Shown here piece after piece: positions 9,301 through 16,726 of a stretch of 64,000 nucleotides of DNA; position 1 is the stretch's first letter; each line of letters begins with the position of its first letter. The notes below the pieces were generated by a model that saw only the letters and a program-made list of their open reading frames with translations, had not been told where the DNA came from and ran no database searches. The position numbers and the translations under genes are program-made. Location of the stretch: NCBI RefSeq assembly GCF_024220585.1, contig NZ_JAMXKF010000002.1, forward strand, positions 9,392 to 73,391, given 5' to 3'. Origin of the DNA: Dyadobacter diqingensis. GTDB taxonomy: Bacteria; Bacteroidota; Bacteroidia; Cytophagales; Spirosomataceae.

Positions 9301-9404
9301 TTTTAAACCGCTGGTTTGCCAGCCAGCAGCGGCAGCAAGAATTTGCTGTATATAATTATCTAAAGAAGTATTATACCTCATTGTTGAAAATAAGTAAAAT
9401 GTAG
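6324..9404 (+). CDS. Class I lanthipeptide dehydratase (LanB, with fused elimination domain)
   Basis: Glutamylates Ser/Thr residues of a precursor peptide using Glu-tRNA and then eliminates glutamate to leave dehydro-amino acids. It is about 1026 residues from the ATG at 6324 (KLQSYGFCMVRRPILS). The frame is open to a TTG at 6207, but the extra N-terminus is cysteine-rich and not family-like. The hallmark RxTPFGLFAG appears at about residues 90-101. The C-terminal SpaB_C/thiopeptide-type domain starts near residue 755 (WLYLKIYCAE, then FFIRYQDPEPHIRLRF), so both catalytic halves are in one chain. No LanC cyclase, protease or exporter is adjacent. A LytTR two-component pair follows, and a candidate precursor lies 4 kb downstream. 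Confidence 0.9.
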   Translation: MKLQSYGFCMVRRPILSRDVLEYFHARINLNPNEFEPELRRIFSDPLLLEGLALASGPLYALTKALLQSEPVSGKDQLLGSLYKFLIRMASRCTPFGLFAGYFTMEAAQSTQISFKSQTPTKKHSRLDAGALEAIKAHVLENAAVSSQLLFYPNSSLYRAGKSYRYIKRLEETRQATFILTEAAVHPALEKLLNRAKNGLLPGQLSKLLRAENLSAASAQAYVKSLIAAQILVSSIELNVTGEDYLSHLSATLSTLKGVKTLTAKIKDIQKQLAQNGLAQQINASLKNLLKTDHPIESTVQTTLGFQTDTAQISQKVLSKLGSQLSGIDPLSRQAKSPELQDFTRRFAARYGQQPIPLLLALDYDYGTGYGTLSSETHPELPLLSGIDQNKPYENAQAREENGLAETLYQLTFSNACQQITLSDALLKKQENANEGQLPTSFYVLGSFHTRSQQALDDGDFLFELKGLAGPSAGKLLTRFCTGDSELTKKVRTIMQTEEAHNENVIYAEIAHLPSGKGSNIIQRPDYRDFEIAYLAKSSKEGKQRIAPADLWLSCPDGKNLLLSSEKLNKQILPVLSSAHNYSTGLPVYRFLCDLANQNSISFAWDWERYQNAPFLPRVQYQQLVLSKASWLLSYMPETPQAPSKTAWWKEIEKKLSTPRYFTAGHGDQTLLFDGENERSLTLLAQMLKKAGDLRITESLETPGAGLLSQNGEYFSNEFVIPFHSVQQLTPALPNQTQNYNQDPITRNFTTGSQWLYLKIYCAERFSDNLINTVLFPQIRSLEKRRIIQKWFFIRYQDPEPHIRLRFYSKQKDFWLIILKELHGMLDPLLESGMVRSVHSDTYQRELERYPSQLYTRIESIFHRDSHAVVHALKKIAQDAELRWQSALLAADLMLDSLGLDLQGKTDLIETMHRQFSAELDSQGSIRRQMDQNYRIQKPRINQILESQKTPLHKSISTHFNRRTKLIKRLTLHASLSDSALKARLSCDLIHLFLNRWFASQQRQQEFAVYNYLKKYYTSLLKISKM

Positions 9405-9531
9405 AAAATATTCCTGTAAGTTATAGGATGTAACCACAATGCGATTTAAATTTATCTAGCCCATATCATAAAACGTATTTCAGAAGCTAACCCAGCAGGT
9501 AAAATATTCTAATATTTTAATTCTGACACGG

Positions 9532-10365
9532 ATGAAACAACAAACCATGCAGCCGCTTAGATGCCTGATCGTGGATGATGAAAGCGCTGCACACAAAACT
9601 ATTAAATTTTACATCAGCAAAATTCCCGGGCTGGAATTTTCCGAAGGTTGTATGAATGCAGTCAAAGCCCTTGAAGCGATCTCGGCGCGCGATTTTGATA
9701 TCATCTTTCTGGACGTGGATATGCCCTATATTTCCGGTCTGGAGTTTCTTGGGATCGCGGGAAAGATCAGCGCATCGGTGATTTTGACAACGGCCCACGC
9801 ACGTTTTGCGATCGATGGTTTTGATCACAATGTTGCAGACTTTCTTTTAAAGCCCATCTCAATGGAAAGGTTTCTGAAAGCGGTTCACAAAGTACGCATG
9901 CTAAGGGCAGCTAAAAGCAGGACAGAATCACAGGATCCAGCCCAGAGCCTTAACTGCGATCCGCTGCACCCGTTTCAGGTCCTTTTAAAAAATGGCGGGC
10001 CTGATCAGATCCTTCCACACCCACGGCAAGCGCCTGTCTTTGAAGAAAAGATGATGTTGATCCGAGTGGATAAAATTATCCTTCCTGTTGAATACCAGAA
10101 TCTGTACATGATTAAGGGCTGTGGCAATTATGTGTATATGTATACCAAGGGCAAAAAGCATCTGGTGCGCACCTCGCTGGCGCTACTTCTGGAAAGATTG
10201 CCCGGAATTTTTATTAAAACCCATAAGTCGTATATAGTCAATGGTCAGCTCGTCGAAACGCTTAACGGCAATGAGGTCGTGATGAATGGAGGCATGCACA
10301 AGGCCAAAATTTCAAGATATTTAAGAAGTGAGGTATTAAAAAAACTTGGCCCGCTTTATGGATAG
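9532..10365 (+). CDS. LytTR-family response regulator
   Basis: 277 residues. The receiver domain is at about residues 8-125, with the acidic pocket at DDE (15-17), the phospho-acceptor aspartate at about 61 in FLDVDMP, and a conserved lysine in LLKPIS. The DNA-binding LytTR domain occupies about 180-275 (IFIKTHKSYIVN and the preceding strands). It lies 127 bases after lanB on the same strand, and its stop overlaps the start of the cognate kinase. LytTR regulators accompany lanthipeptide clusters in Bacteroidota, so control of lanB and the candidate precursor is a reasonable inference. Confidence 0.92.
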   Translation: MKQQTMQPLRCLIVDDESAAHKTIKFYISKIPGLEFSEGCMNAVKALEAISARDFDIIFLDVDMPYISGLEFLGIAGKISASVILTTAHARFAIDGFDHNVADFLLKPISMERFLKAVHKVRMLRAAKSRTESQDPAQSLNCDPLHPFQVLLKNGGPDQILPHPRQAPVFEEKMMLIRVDKIILPVEYQNLYMIKGCGNYVYMYTKGKKHLVRTSLALLLERLPGIFIKTHKSYIVNGQLVETLNGNEVVMNGGMHKAKISRYLRSEVLKKLGPLYG

Positions 10366-11500
10366 ACATGCAAAGTATTTTCCACTGCGCTATATGCTGC
10401 AAACGCAGACAATCAGACAGCGGATCCAATACCACACTATTTTTTGGCTGGGATTTATTCTTTTTCATCTTTTGTACTTTGCCGGCTCAAAAGAAAAGAT
10501 TCATTACAAAGCCAGCTGGGTGATTTCTTACGGGCTGTATTATCTGCGCTTTATTCCGGTGTACTACCTGGCAGCGGGCGTTTTCAACCGGCTTAAAGAA
10601 AAGTATTACGGAACGAGCCTAATGATTCTTATCGGCCTTTTTATGGTGCTTGCCATGCACGCAGCGAATGTAATAGTGTTTTTGCTGCTTGACCAGCGAT
10701 TTGGGCTTAACACGCTTTCGGACGCCTTCAGTCATTTTGGCAGTATGTATCTAAGATCGGCTAGTCAAAACCAGCCTGGTGACTGGCTGATGCTTCTGAT
10801 TTACGATGTGACTGAGACGCAGCTTCTTTTTCTACCGCTGGGCCTGAAAATGATACAGTACGGATTACTTCAGCAAATCAGGGTAAGAGATCTTTTAGCC
10901 GACAAGCTAAAAAATGACCTGGCAACGCTTCGAGCGCAGCCTGCCCCGCACTTTATTTTAAATACCCTCAATTCTGTTTTAGCAGAACTTTTGCCGGTCA
11001 GCGAAAAAGCTTCCCAGTACCTTGTCAGCCTTACAGATGTGCTCCGTTTTACGCTGTATAAAACAGCAGACGAGCTGATTCTACTTAAAAAGGAATGGCA
11101 GGCACTTTTGCATTTTACTGATCTGGAAGCCAGGCGTTTTGATGACCGTCTGAAAGTCCGTATAAAGCAAAAAGGTAAAATTCCCGAAAACAAACTGGTT
11201 CCGACGCTGGTACTGTTCACCCTGACAGAAAACGCTTTTAAACACGGGGTCTACAACACCATTGAAGAGTGCCGGATCGATATTGCACTCGATGTATGCG
11301 GGGACCATATTTTGTTCAGCATTTCCAATAGTAAACCCCAATTATATACCAGGACCGGTAACCGAAAAGCGTCTGGGATAGGTCTGGCTAATATCAAAAA
11401 ACGCCTTCAACTAAGCGCAAAAAACAACTATTTGCTGACTGTGACAGAAAATCAGCTGTGTTATACCATTGAACTTAATTTGCCCTTAATTGTGGCATGA
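10358..11500 (+). CDS. LytS/YehU-type sensor histidine kinase
   Basis: About 380 residues from the ATG at 10358; a TTG at 10346 is less likely. Four or more membrane helices fill residues 20-170. The His_kinase domain follows, with the phospho-acceptor in APHFILNTLNS (His at about 198). The family normally has NPHFLFN, so the asparagine before PHF is changed. The HATPase region has the N-box (FTLTENAFKHG) and GxGLxNIKKRL. Its start overlaps the regulator stop by 8 bases, so the two are coupled and form a pair. The truncated membrane protein at 2445-2972 resembles its sensor half. Confidence 0.9.
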   Translation: MDRHAKYFPLRYMLQTQTIRQRIQYHTIFWLGFILFHLLYFAGSKEKIHYKASWVISYGLYYLRFIPVYYLAAGVFNRLKEKYYGTSLMILIGLFMVLAMHAANVIVFLLLDQRFGLNTLSDAFSHFGSMYLRSASQNQPGDWLMLLIYDVTETQLLFLPLGLKMIQYGLLQQIRVRDLLADKLKNDLATLRAQPAPHFILNTLNSVLAELLPVSEKASQYLVSLTDVLRFTLYKTADELILLKKEWQALLHFTDLEARRFDDRLKVRIKQKGKIPENKLVPTLVLFTLTENAFKHGVYNTIEECRIDIALDVCGDHILFSISNSKPQLYTRTGNRKASGIGLANIKKRLQLSAKNNYLLTVTENQLCYTIELNLPLIVA

Positions 11501-11878
11501 CAGCGTACTCGTGCTGAGCACATGCTGTTAATATTATTGATATGGGAAGATGTTTTTGCGCTATACCGTGTCTAACGAACACCGTAGTTTGTTTAATTTT
11601 TTATGATTCAATATACCCGATTTTATCCTATTGGTGAGGTTTGTCTGAATGACAAGAAGGTAACCAGAACTGACAAAACAGATTATATATACAACGAGTC
11701 CCCATCTTCTCGAATTCGGGCCTTTTGATATCGAACCGTTAACACTGTTATCCTTGAAATTATGCACGCAACCGTTAAAACATGTGACGGTGCATACTTG
11801 TTGTCCATATATGTCGCCCTTTAATTGTTAATTAAGTTACCTGGAGAATTTAAAGAAACAGTCCGAACTTTGCATTGG
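11501..11878. other. Intergenic region after the kinase gene
   Basis: About 380 AT-rich bases between the kinase and the convergent zinc-finger gene. A 68-residue minus-strand frame (11561-11767) has no family-like features, and I do not call it. I see nothing else except the palindrome at its right edge. Confidence 0.4.
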
Positions 11879-11910
11879 AACAATATACTCTGCGAGCAGA
11901 GTATATTGTT
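11879..11910. terminator. Perfect 15-bp-arm palindrome (possible bidirectional terminator)
   Basis: AACAATATACTCTGC, a GA loop, then GCAGAGTATATTGTT. The arms are perfect. It lies 8 bases beyond the stop of the minus-strand gene, between convergent genes. There is no long T-run, so an mRNA-end stabiliser or protein-binding site is also possible. Confidence 0.5.
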
Positions 11911-11918
11911 TAAGAGTT

Positions 11919-13034
11919 TTACTGTTCAGTTTGCAACCCTTCAATAAACCCCGGAGGTCTCGAATTAAGCCATTTAACAAATCCGGGGGAGGACTTTTCA
12001 ACTACGTCATCAATCACCTTTTCAATTATGCCCGGTGCTACGCTGCCAGTGTAATAGCCTTCTCGGTATAACATACCGACAACAGCCTCTAAAACATCTT
12101 TGTGTGGAAGCTCGGACCATTTCTTTTTGTAGCTGTGATTTAGTTTGGAATTTACAAGATGCAAGTGATTTTGAGCCAGGGTACTGTAAACACTTTGGTT
12201 AATCAGATTTGTTGATTCTAAATCCAACAGAAGCATTGAAAAAATATTATCCAGGCTATTGCTGTATTTATAGCGGACGGTAAGGTCAGTTATGCCAAAA
12301 AGATGAGTCCGGACAGCTTTAAGGTGGCTTTTTTTTATGTATAAAAGAAAAATGAAACGATTGGCAATAAAAGTATATGGCATTTTCGTAACTGCCATTA
12401 CAATAGCAGCGGTAGACTGATCCTCCAGCTGATGATTATGGATAACCAAAATAGGATAAGCACACAGTGAAGGCGCTAAGGAAAGCAGATTTTCCATTGT
12501 CCCGGTTTTTGAATCAGCAAGGCATTTATTTACAAGAATACGAAGCGTGCGTTGCTCACTCGGAACTAATTTAAAATCCCAGGGACTTTTGAAAATGGAC
12601 AGCCGTAAAAACAAGCTAATCGCATACAGCCTGGTTAAAAGGCCATCCTCATATTTGAGTATGAGTTCAGTTACTTTCTGATGATCGTAATTATCTGACA
12701 AATGCATTACCCGCTCGGCAAATAATCCTTCAATGATACTGAGTTTCTTTTCACATGATGTGCACAAAATGTAATCTTCAACATAAGGATTGTCGTGCCG
12801 CCTGCCGGCATTTTCATAACGATACTTAGTTCTGGCTTCTTCTTCTTTTTCTGGAATTATGTCCCTGCCAACATAAACTGGATAATCTATCCGCGAGCCT
12901 ACTTTTGTAATAAATTCTTTGCCGCGCTTGCTGTCACCGTTATAATTTACAGCACTTTTTATCAGAGAATATGGCACTGAATGAGATCCGGTTTGGTTAG
13001 CTTCATTTAACTCGCATAGCCTGCATGTCGCCAT
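11919..13034 (-). CDS. Zinc-finger / HNH-like protein of unknown function
   Basis: 371 residues. The N-terminus has CRLC (residues 4-7), followed by SHSVPYSLI and later, at about residue 92, ILCTSCEKKLS. A CxxC-His-CxxC arrangement like this is what HNH-type nucleases with a structural zinc ribbon show (compare the CxxC...HIIP...C..C pattern), but no classic catalytic HNH triad is evident. The rest is mostly helical without recognisable motifs. It stands alone, with a perfect palindrome at its 3' end. A nuclease role in defence is an inference from fold hints and location. Confidence 0.6.
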   Translation of the reverse strand: MATCRLCELNEANQTGSHSVPYSLIKSAVNYNGDSKRGKEFITKVGSRIDYPVYVGRDIIPEKEEEARTKYRYENAGRRHDNPYVEDYILCTSCEKKLSIIEGLFAERVMHLSDNYDHQKVTELILKYEDGLLTRLYAISLFLRLSIFKSPWDFKLVPSEQRTLRILVNKCLADSKTGTMENLLSLAPSLCAYPILVIHNHQLEDQSTAAIVMAVTKMPYTFIANRFIFLLYIKKSHLKAVRTHLFGITDLTVRYKYSNSLDNIFSMLLLDLESTNLINQSVYSTLAQNHLHLVNSKLNHSYKKKWSELPHKDVLEAVVGMLYREGYYTGSVAPGIIEKVIDDVVEKSSPGFVKWLNSRPPGFIEGLQTEQ

Positions 13035-13524
13035 ATGTCAGTTCCTGATTATTTCTGAAATTATGCAGCAAAATAAGAAAGTTATGCTTCACTTTTGATA
13101 TGTCGGCCCCTGCAAGACTTCGGAATATTTTATTAGTTGAAACCTTAAGGGAATTGAGTGATATACTCCCAAAGTGCTGGTTTCCCATGAACCCATACGG
13201 AGTTAAAATACCGATAGTCAGAAACTTACCGCTTTACCTGAATTACATCGCCGTATCTGATCATGCTGATGAGCTTTTGCATACTGCCAGGTAACCAGGT
13301 TTGGACAGGCAAACTAAATACACTAAAACCTTTGGGCTCAAAAAACCCACTCAAACCAACTTCCACCATTGGTCCCCGGTTTCAATGGAAAAAATACCTT
13401 TAAAAGACGAATGAAAGCCTTACAGCCCAGCTTCGCGTCCTTTGACCACATAAATTTTTACACCTATTTCAGCGATGCTTCTTTTGCGGGTTGTCCAATT
13501 TTTAACAAAATCAAACCAACAATC
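13035..13524. other. Region between the zinc-finger gene and the candidate precursor
   Basis: 490 bases with no gene I can support. A 64-residue plus-strand frame (13100-13294) has fairly natural composition (WFPMNPYGVKIPIV) but matches no family I know. It may be a remnant. The promoters of the minus-strand gene and of the small gene at 13525 must lie here. Confidence 0.35.
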
Positions 13525-13668
13525 ATGAAAAAGCATCAAAAACTCATTTTAAAAGAGGTACCACTTAATTACTTCAAAAGCCGGATCTGGCAGAAAAAAT
13601 CAGAAAAATCCGATCCGGACCCAATCACAACCAGCGGCATGATCTGCACGCTGATTATCCGCAGGTAA
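13525..13668 (+). CDS. Candidate lanthipeptide (RiPP) precursor peptide, 47 aa
   Basis: Starts MKKHQKLILKEVPLNYF, a lysine-rich leader resembling those of Bacteroidota class I lanthipeptide precursors (MKK...L.L.K). The tail has closely spaced dehydratable residues and a single cysteine (DPDPITTSGMICTLIIRR): Thr-Thr-Ser four residues before Cys could form one lanthionine ring. The ATG at 13525 is preferred over an upstream TTG-started extension. A strong terminator follows 23 bases after the stop, so this is a separate transcription unit. LanB lies 4.1 kb upstream on the same strand, with a regulator, a kinase and an unrelated gene between. Assignment is inference from length, leader and core layout. 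Confidence 0.5.
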   Translation: MKKHQKLILKEVPLNYFKSRIWQKKSEKSDPDPITTSGMICTLIIRR

Positions 13669-13691
13669 AATCCAATGTTTCCAACCTCTCA

Positions 13692-13720
13692 AAAGCAGCT
13701 CTTTGAAGAGCTGCTTTTTC
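13692..13720 (+). terminator. Intrinsic terminator after the candidate precursor
   Basis: AAAGCAGCTCTT, a TGA loop, then AGAGCTGCTTTTTC. The stem is perfect with a T-run, directly after the 47-residue ORF. Confidence 0.8.
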
Positions 13721-13841
13721 AACTTTAAAAATTGACTTAACCAAAGCGGCACGTTGTTGCCGGCAGACCAGCACCCGACACCACGATAACACCCTTCTCT
13801 TCTACGATTGAAAATTTTCAGTTTTTTAACTCGACATTCTC

Positions 13842-15041
13842 ATGATAGAAAAGCAAAATACCCTTGAATGGCTGGATTTCATTATAACCATTGCCCTGGA
13901 TTCCGGTGAATCCGAAGTAAATACGCTTAGTACAGCGCAGTACGAACACATGACCGAAAAAATACATGAGAAAAAACAAAACTACATTGCCTTTTTAAAT
14001 CATCAGCGTCTGAGCCTTTCGGGCAGACGAAAGATCGGGCATCTTGTTAAACAGCATCACGGAAGCCTTCTGATTCTGCTAGATCACGCGGCCCATGCCG
14101 CCACACGGATCAATCCGCTGAACATACTAACAGCAGATGCACTAAACCAGACCCTTGTTTGTATCTATAAACTTCTAAGCTTTATTCAGAGCAGCTTCGG
14201 AGAATATTTGGATCTGGATGAGCGCACACCCGATGCTTACCTTGCCGAGTTTGCCCGTCAGCATCACAGCCGTATCAGCAAAGTAAAAAAGCAGCTCACA
14301 TCAAAAAGTGCGGATCCCAACCTAGTCGCTATTCTGCTTGGCTCTTTGAGCACAGCTGCGAGCGGCGCAGATACGCAGCCGCCAAGTTTTCGGACCATTT
14401 TTTACCAACGCGAGGTTCTCTATGGACTCGAGCAGATTCTTTGGAGTGGGCCGCAAAACAAAATAGACGATGCGTTGGTTGAGCTTTTGGTCTACCTGAA
14501 TTTCAACAGCCGGCCCTTTATGAACTATTATACCCAGCATCTGGCCAGACGAATTGATGGGGTTGAACCTGCAAAAGAAAAGATCCACCAGCTACTTCTG
14601 CATTACAAGCAGTTCAATCAGATGCATCGAAAACCAGGTGTCAAACTGAGTCCGGCAGATTCGGATATCAAAAAGTTCATATCCAACTGGTTTGCGCAGG
14701 AAATTGGATATCTCAAAGAGCAATCCCAGCCAGATATCAGCAGGCAGGAAGATTCACTGGCTATTAAACAAGCTCAGGAACCTGAGCCTTTTAAGGTGCT
14801 GGTGCTGCTTTCGGTGGATCAGATCGGACTATTTTTAAGGGCTCTCGACTCACTAAGAATCCTTAAGGCCCGCTCGATGAATGCCGTTTTCGAACGTATC
14901 GTGCCCTTTCTTTCCACGCCCCGAAAGGCGGAAATTTCCTGGGATAGCATGCGCTCCAAATCTTACAGTTTTGAAGAGAAAGACAAACAGACCGTGATCA
15001 AGCTGCTCGAATCAGTCATCGTCTGGATCAAAGAATACTGA
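13842..15041 (+). CDS. Hypothetical protein, possibly RteC-like
   Basis: 399 residues, predicted helical and cytoplasmic. The central region (FYQREVLYGLEQIL ... LLVYLNFNSRPFMNYYTQHLARRI ... FISNWFAQEIGYL) recalls the RteC family, which controls CTnDOT excision, in the order of its hydrophobic and aromatic blocks, but it is longer and the match is by eye. The C-terminus (SLRILKARSMNAVFERIVPFLSTPRKAEISWDSMRSKSYSFEEKDKQ) is a short helical module often seen at the end of ICE regulators. It is followed after 21 bases by the Crp-like gene and probably shares its transcript. If it is RteC-like, it would govern element transfer. Confidence 0.45.
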   Translation: MIEKQNTLEWLDFIITIALDSGESEVNTLSTAQYEHMTEKIHEKKQNYIAFLNHQRLSLSGRRKIGHLVKQHHGSLLILLDHAAHAATRINPLNILTADALNQTLVCIYKLLSFIQSSFGEYLDLDERTPDAYLAEFARQHHSRISKVKKQLTSKSADPNLVAILLGSLSTAASGADTQPPSFRTIFYQREVLYGLEQILWSGPQNKIDDALVELLVYLNFNSRPFMNYYTQHLARRIDGVEPAKEKIHQLLLHYKQFNQMHRKPGVKLSPADSDIKKFISNWFAQEIGYLKEQSQPDISRQEDSLAIKQAQEPEPFKVLVLLSVDQIGLFLRALDSLRILKARSMNAVFERIVPFLSTPRKAEISWDSMRSKSYSFEEKDKQTVIKLLESVIVWIKEY

Positions 15042-15062
15042 CATCAAAAATAAATCTACCTT

Positions 15063-15623
15063 ATGAAAAATTTAAAACTCACTGATCATTTTGCAGCGCT
15101 TTATCCGCTTGGCGAGCCGTTTATGAAGGCGCTAAGCGAAGCCTTAACGCAAAAACAGTATAAAAAAGGTGATATTCTAAGACAAAACGGTCACACACCT
15201 ATGATCTGGTATATTCAAAAAGGTCTTGCAAAAGGGTATTATCAGGATCAGGAAGGAAAAGAACATGTTACCCGGTTCTGGAAAGAAAATCAGGTGATGC
15301 TTCTGGCCAACAGCCCAAAACATAAAACGGCTGCGGACCGGATCCTGCTATTAGAAGATAGCCAGGTGACAACACTTTCTGATAGCAGCATTCTTTATCT
15401 GTATCACGGCTTCGGCGAGGCACCCAAACTTTCCAGTAAGATCATTCTTGATGATCGCAACCACGGTGAGCTCAGGTCTTTTCTCTGCTCGCTGCCCACC
15501 GCGCAGGGTTATGTGCAGTTTCAGCAGATTTTTCCATCATCCCGCCTGCTACTGAGGGATATTGCCAGCTACCTGGAAATTTCTGCCGGCAGAATGAGCG
15601 GAATCCGAAGAAATTTCGAATAA
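15063..15623 (+). CDS. Crp/Fnr-family transcription regulator
   Basis: 186 residues. The N-terminal cyclic-nucleotide-binding beta-roll is recognisable (FKKGDILRQNG-type start, then MIWYIQKGLAKGYYQDQEGKEHVTRFW). The C-terminal helix-turn-helix is LLLRDIASYLEISAGRMSGIRR. The usual phosphate-binding RxE-type cassette is degenerate, as in many Bacteroidota Crp-like proteins that may not bind cAMP. It lies 21 bases after the possible RteC-like gene and before the MauE/DUF6520 genes, which it may control. Confidence 0.85.
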   Translation: MKNLKLTDHFAALYPLGEPFMKALSEALTQKQYKKGDILRQNGHTPMIWYIQKGLAKGYYQDQEGKEHVTRFWKENQVMLLANSPKHKTAADRILLLEDSQVTTLSDSSILYLYHGFGEAPKLSSKIILDDRNHGELRSFLCSLPTAQGYVQFQQIFPSSRLLLRDIASYLEISAGRMSGIRRNFE

Positions 15624-15799
15624 AACAGCGCATTAAAAAACAAAAAACGGGCCTTCATACAAAAAACAAATTTATATCTACTTACAAAACAGGAAGTTGA
15701 ATTATTTTTTTTCATTCTAGTTTTATTTCGTGGCAAGCAGAAAGGATCCAACAGCAGGACTCTATCAAATGCCGGATCAACGTTATAAAATCCAATAAG

Positions 15800-16222
15800 A
15801 TGAAGACCAATCTACTCAGACTGATCTGTGCAGCACTGATTCTTTTATTCTTTTACACGGCAACGGCCAAGCTTTCCAGTCCCGCAAGGTTTCAAAGCGA
15901 GCTAAGCAATCAAACCGTCCCACCATGGTCGGTACCTGTGCTTGTCTGGCTGATCCCCGCTACTGAGCTTATAGCAGTCTTTCTGCTTATAATTCCCAGG
16001 TTCAGATTGCACGGGCTTTACGGATCCGCGGCTCTAATGCTGGTATTTACTGTGTATATGGGGCTGGTGCTTTTAAATGTGTATGAAAAAGTGCCCTGCA
16101 GCTGCGGTGGGGTACTCAAAAACATGGGATTTAAGGTGCATTTTGTTTTCAATCTGTTCTTTCTTTTGCTCTCACTTGCCGGAATTTGGCTGCTAAAATT
16201 CAAAGCCAACAGACCGGACTGA
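15800..16222 (+). CDS. MauE/DoxX-like redox-associated membrane protein
   Basis: 140 residues with four membrane helices. It matches the MauE pattern: LFFYTATAKLSSPARFQ at the end of the first helix, LVWLIPATELIAVFLLI in the second, and the CSCGG motif between the third and fourth helices. MauE-type proteins are linked to disulfide or redox maturation in the periplasm. A TlpA-type thioredoxin gene is encoded in the same cassette at 21330-22703, which fits a shared redox role. Start is ATG at 15800. Confidence 0.8.
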   Translation: MKTNLLRLICAALILLFFYTATAKLSSPARFQSELSNQTVPPWSVPVLVWLIPATELIAVFLLIIPRFRLHGLYGSAALMLVFTVYMGLVLLNVYEKVPCSCGGVLKNMGFKVHFVFNLFFLLLSLAGIWLLKFKANRPD

Positions 16223-16353
16223 ACCATATCAAAAGACGCAGTAGGCACAGCCAGAACGGCTGCCTTACCTGTGCCAGGCCCTGCTGAAAACCTGAAAACC
16301 GAGTAAGCAATCAAATATCCTTCCATTTTTTTAACCGTTTAAATTTTACGCTT

Positions 16354-16602
16354 ATGAAAAAGTTAAGAATTGATTTCCTTTTTGCTGCTGCTTTAATGCT
16401 GGGCGGCGGATTGGCAGTTGCCAACAATGCGACAGCCGTTGTTTCGAATGTGTATAATGCTACACCGGATGGCCCATCAGAAACCTGGACCCCAATTCCG
16501 GCCGGCGGCATAACTTGTGAAGAGGATGACCAGGTAAACTGTAAAGCTTTCCGTGACAGTCAGGGCAATCTCTCCGCTTTTGAGAAAGGAAGAGCTCAGT
16601 AA
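16354..16602 (+). CDS. DUF6520-like small secreted protein
   Basis: 82 residues. A signal peptide fills about residues 1-24 (FAAALMLGGGLAVANN). A short mature part follows with two cysteines eight residues apart (ITCEEDDQVNCK). This is the layout of DUF6520-type peptides, which in Bacteroidota travel with MauE-like, TlpA-like and SusC/SusD genes. Function of the family is not known. A terminator follows directly. It could be a substrate of the neighbouring redox proteins (inference). Confidence 0.65.
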   Translation: MKKLRIDFLFAAALMLGGGLAVANNATAVVSNVYNATPDGPSETWTPIPAGGITCEEDDQVNCKAFRDSQGNLSAFEKGRAQ

Positions 16603-16618
16603 CACCTGCCTCTTTTAG

Positions 16619-16653
16619 ATCCCCGGCCCGCTATCTGAGCCGGGGATTTTTTT
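16619..16653 (+). terminator. Intrinsic terminator between convergent operons
   Basis: ATCCCCGGC and GCCGGGGAT arms with an 11-base loop, followed by seven T's. It ends the DUF6520 transcript before the convergent susD gene. Confidence 0.85.
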
Positions 16654-16726
16654 GCCTACTGACCCGATTCTCTCTGTGAGCATCTTACTGACCGGTGCAC
16701 TGAAAACAGAATCACCCCCGTTCCCT

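Noticed and set aside
11561..11767. 68-residue minus-strand frame
   Set aside because: No motif, AT-rich spacer and no plausible expression context.
13100..13294. 64-residue plus-strand frame with natural-looking composition
   Set aside because: No family match, no clear start context and it partly overlaps the upstream region of the minus-strand gene; kept only as a possible remnant.
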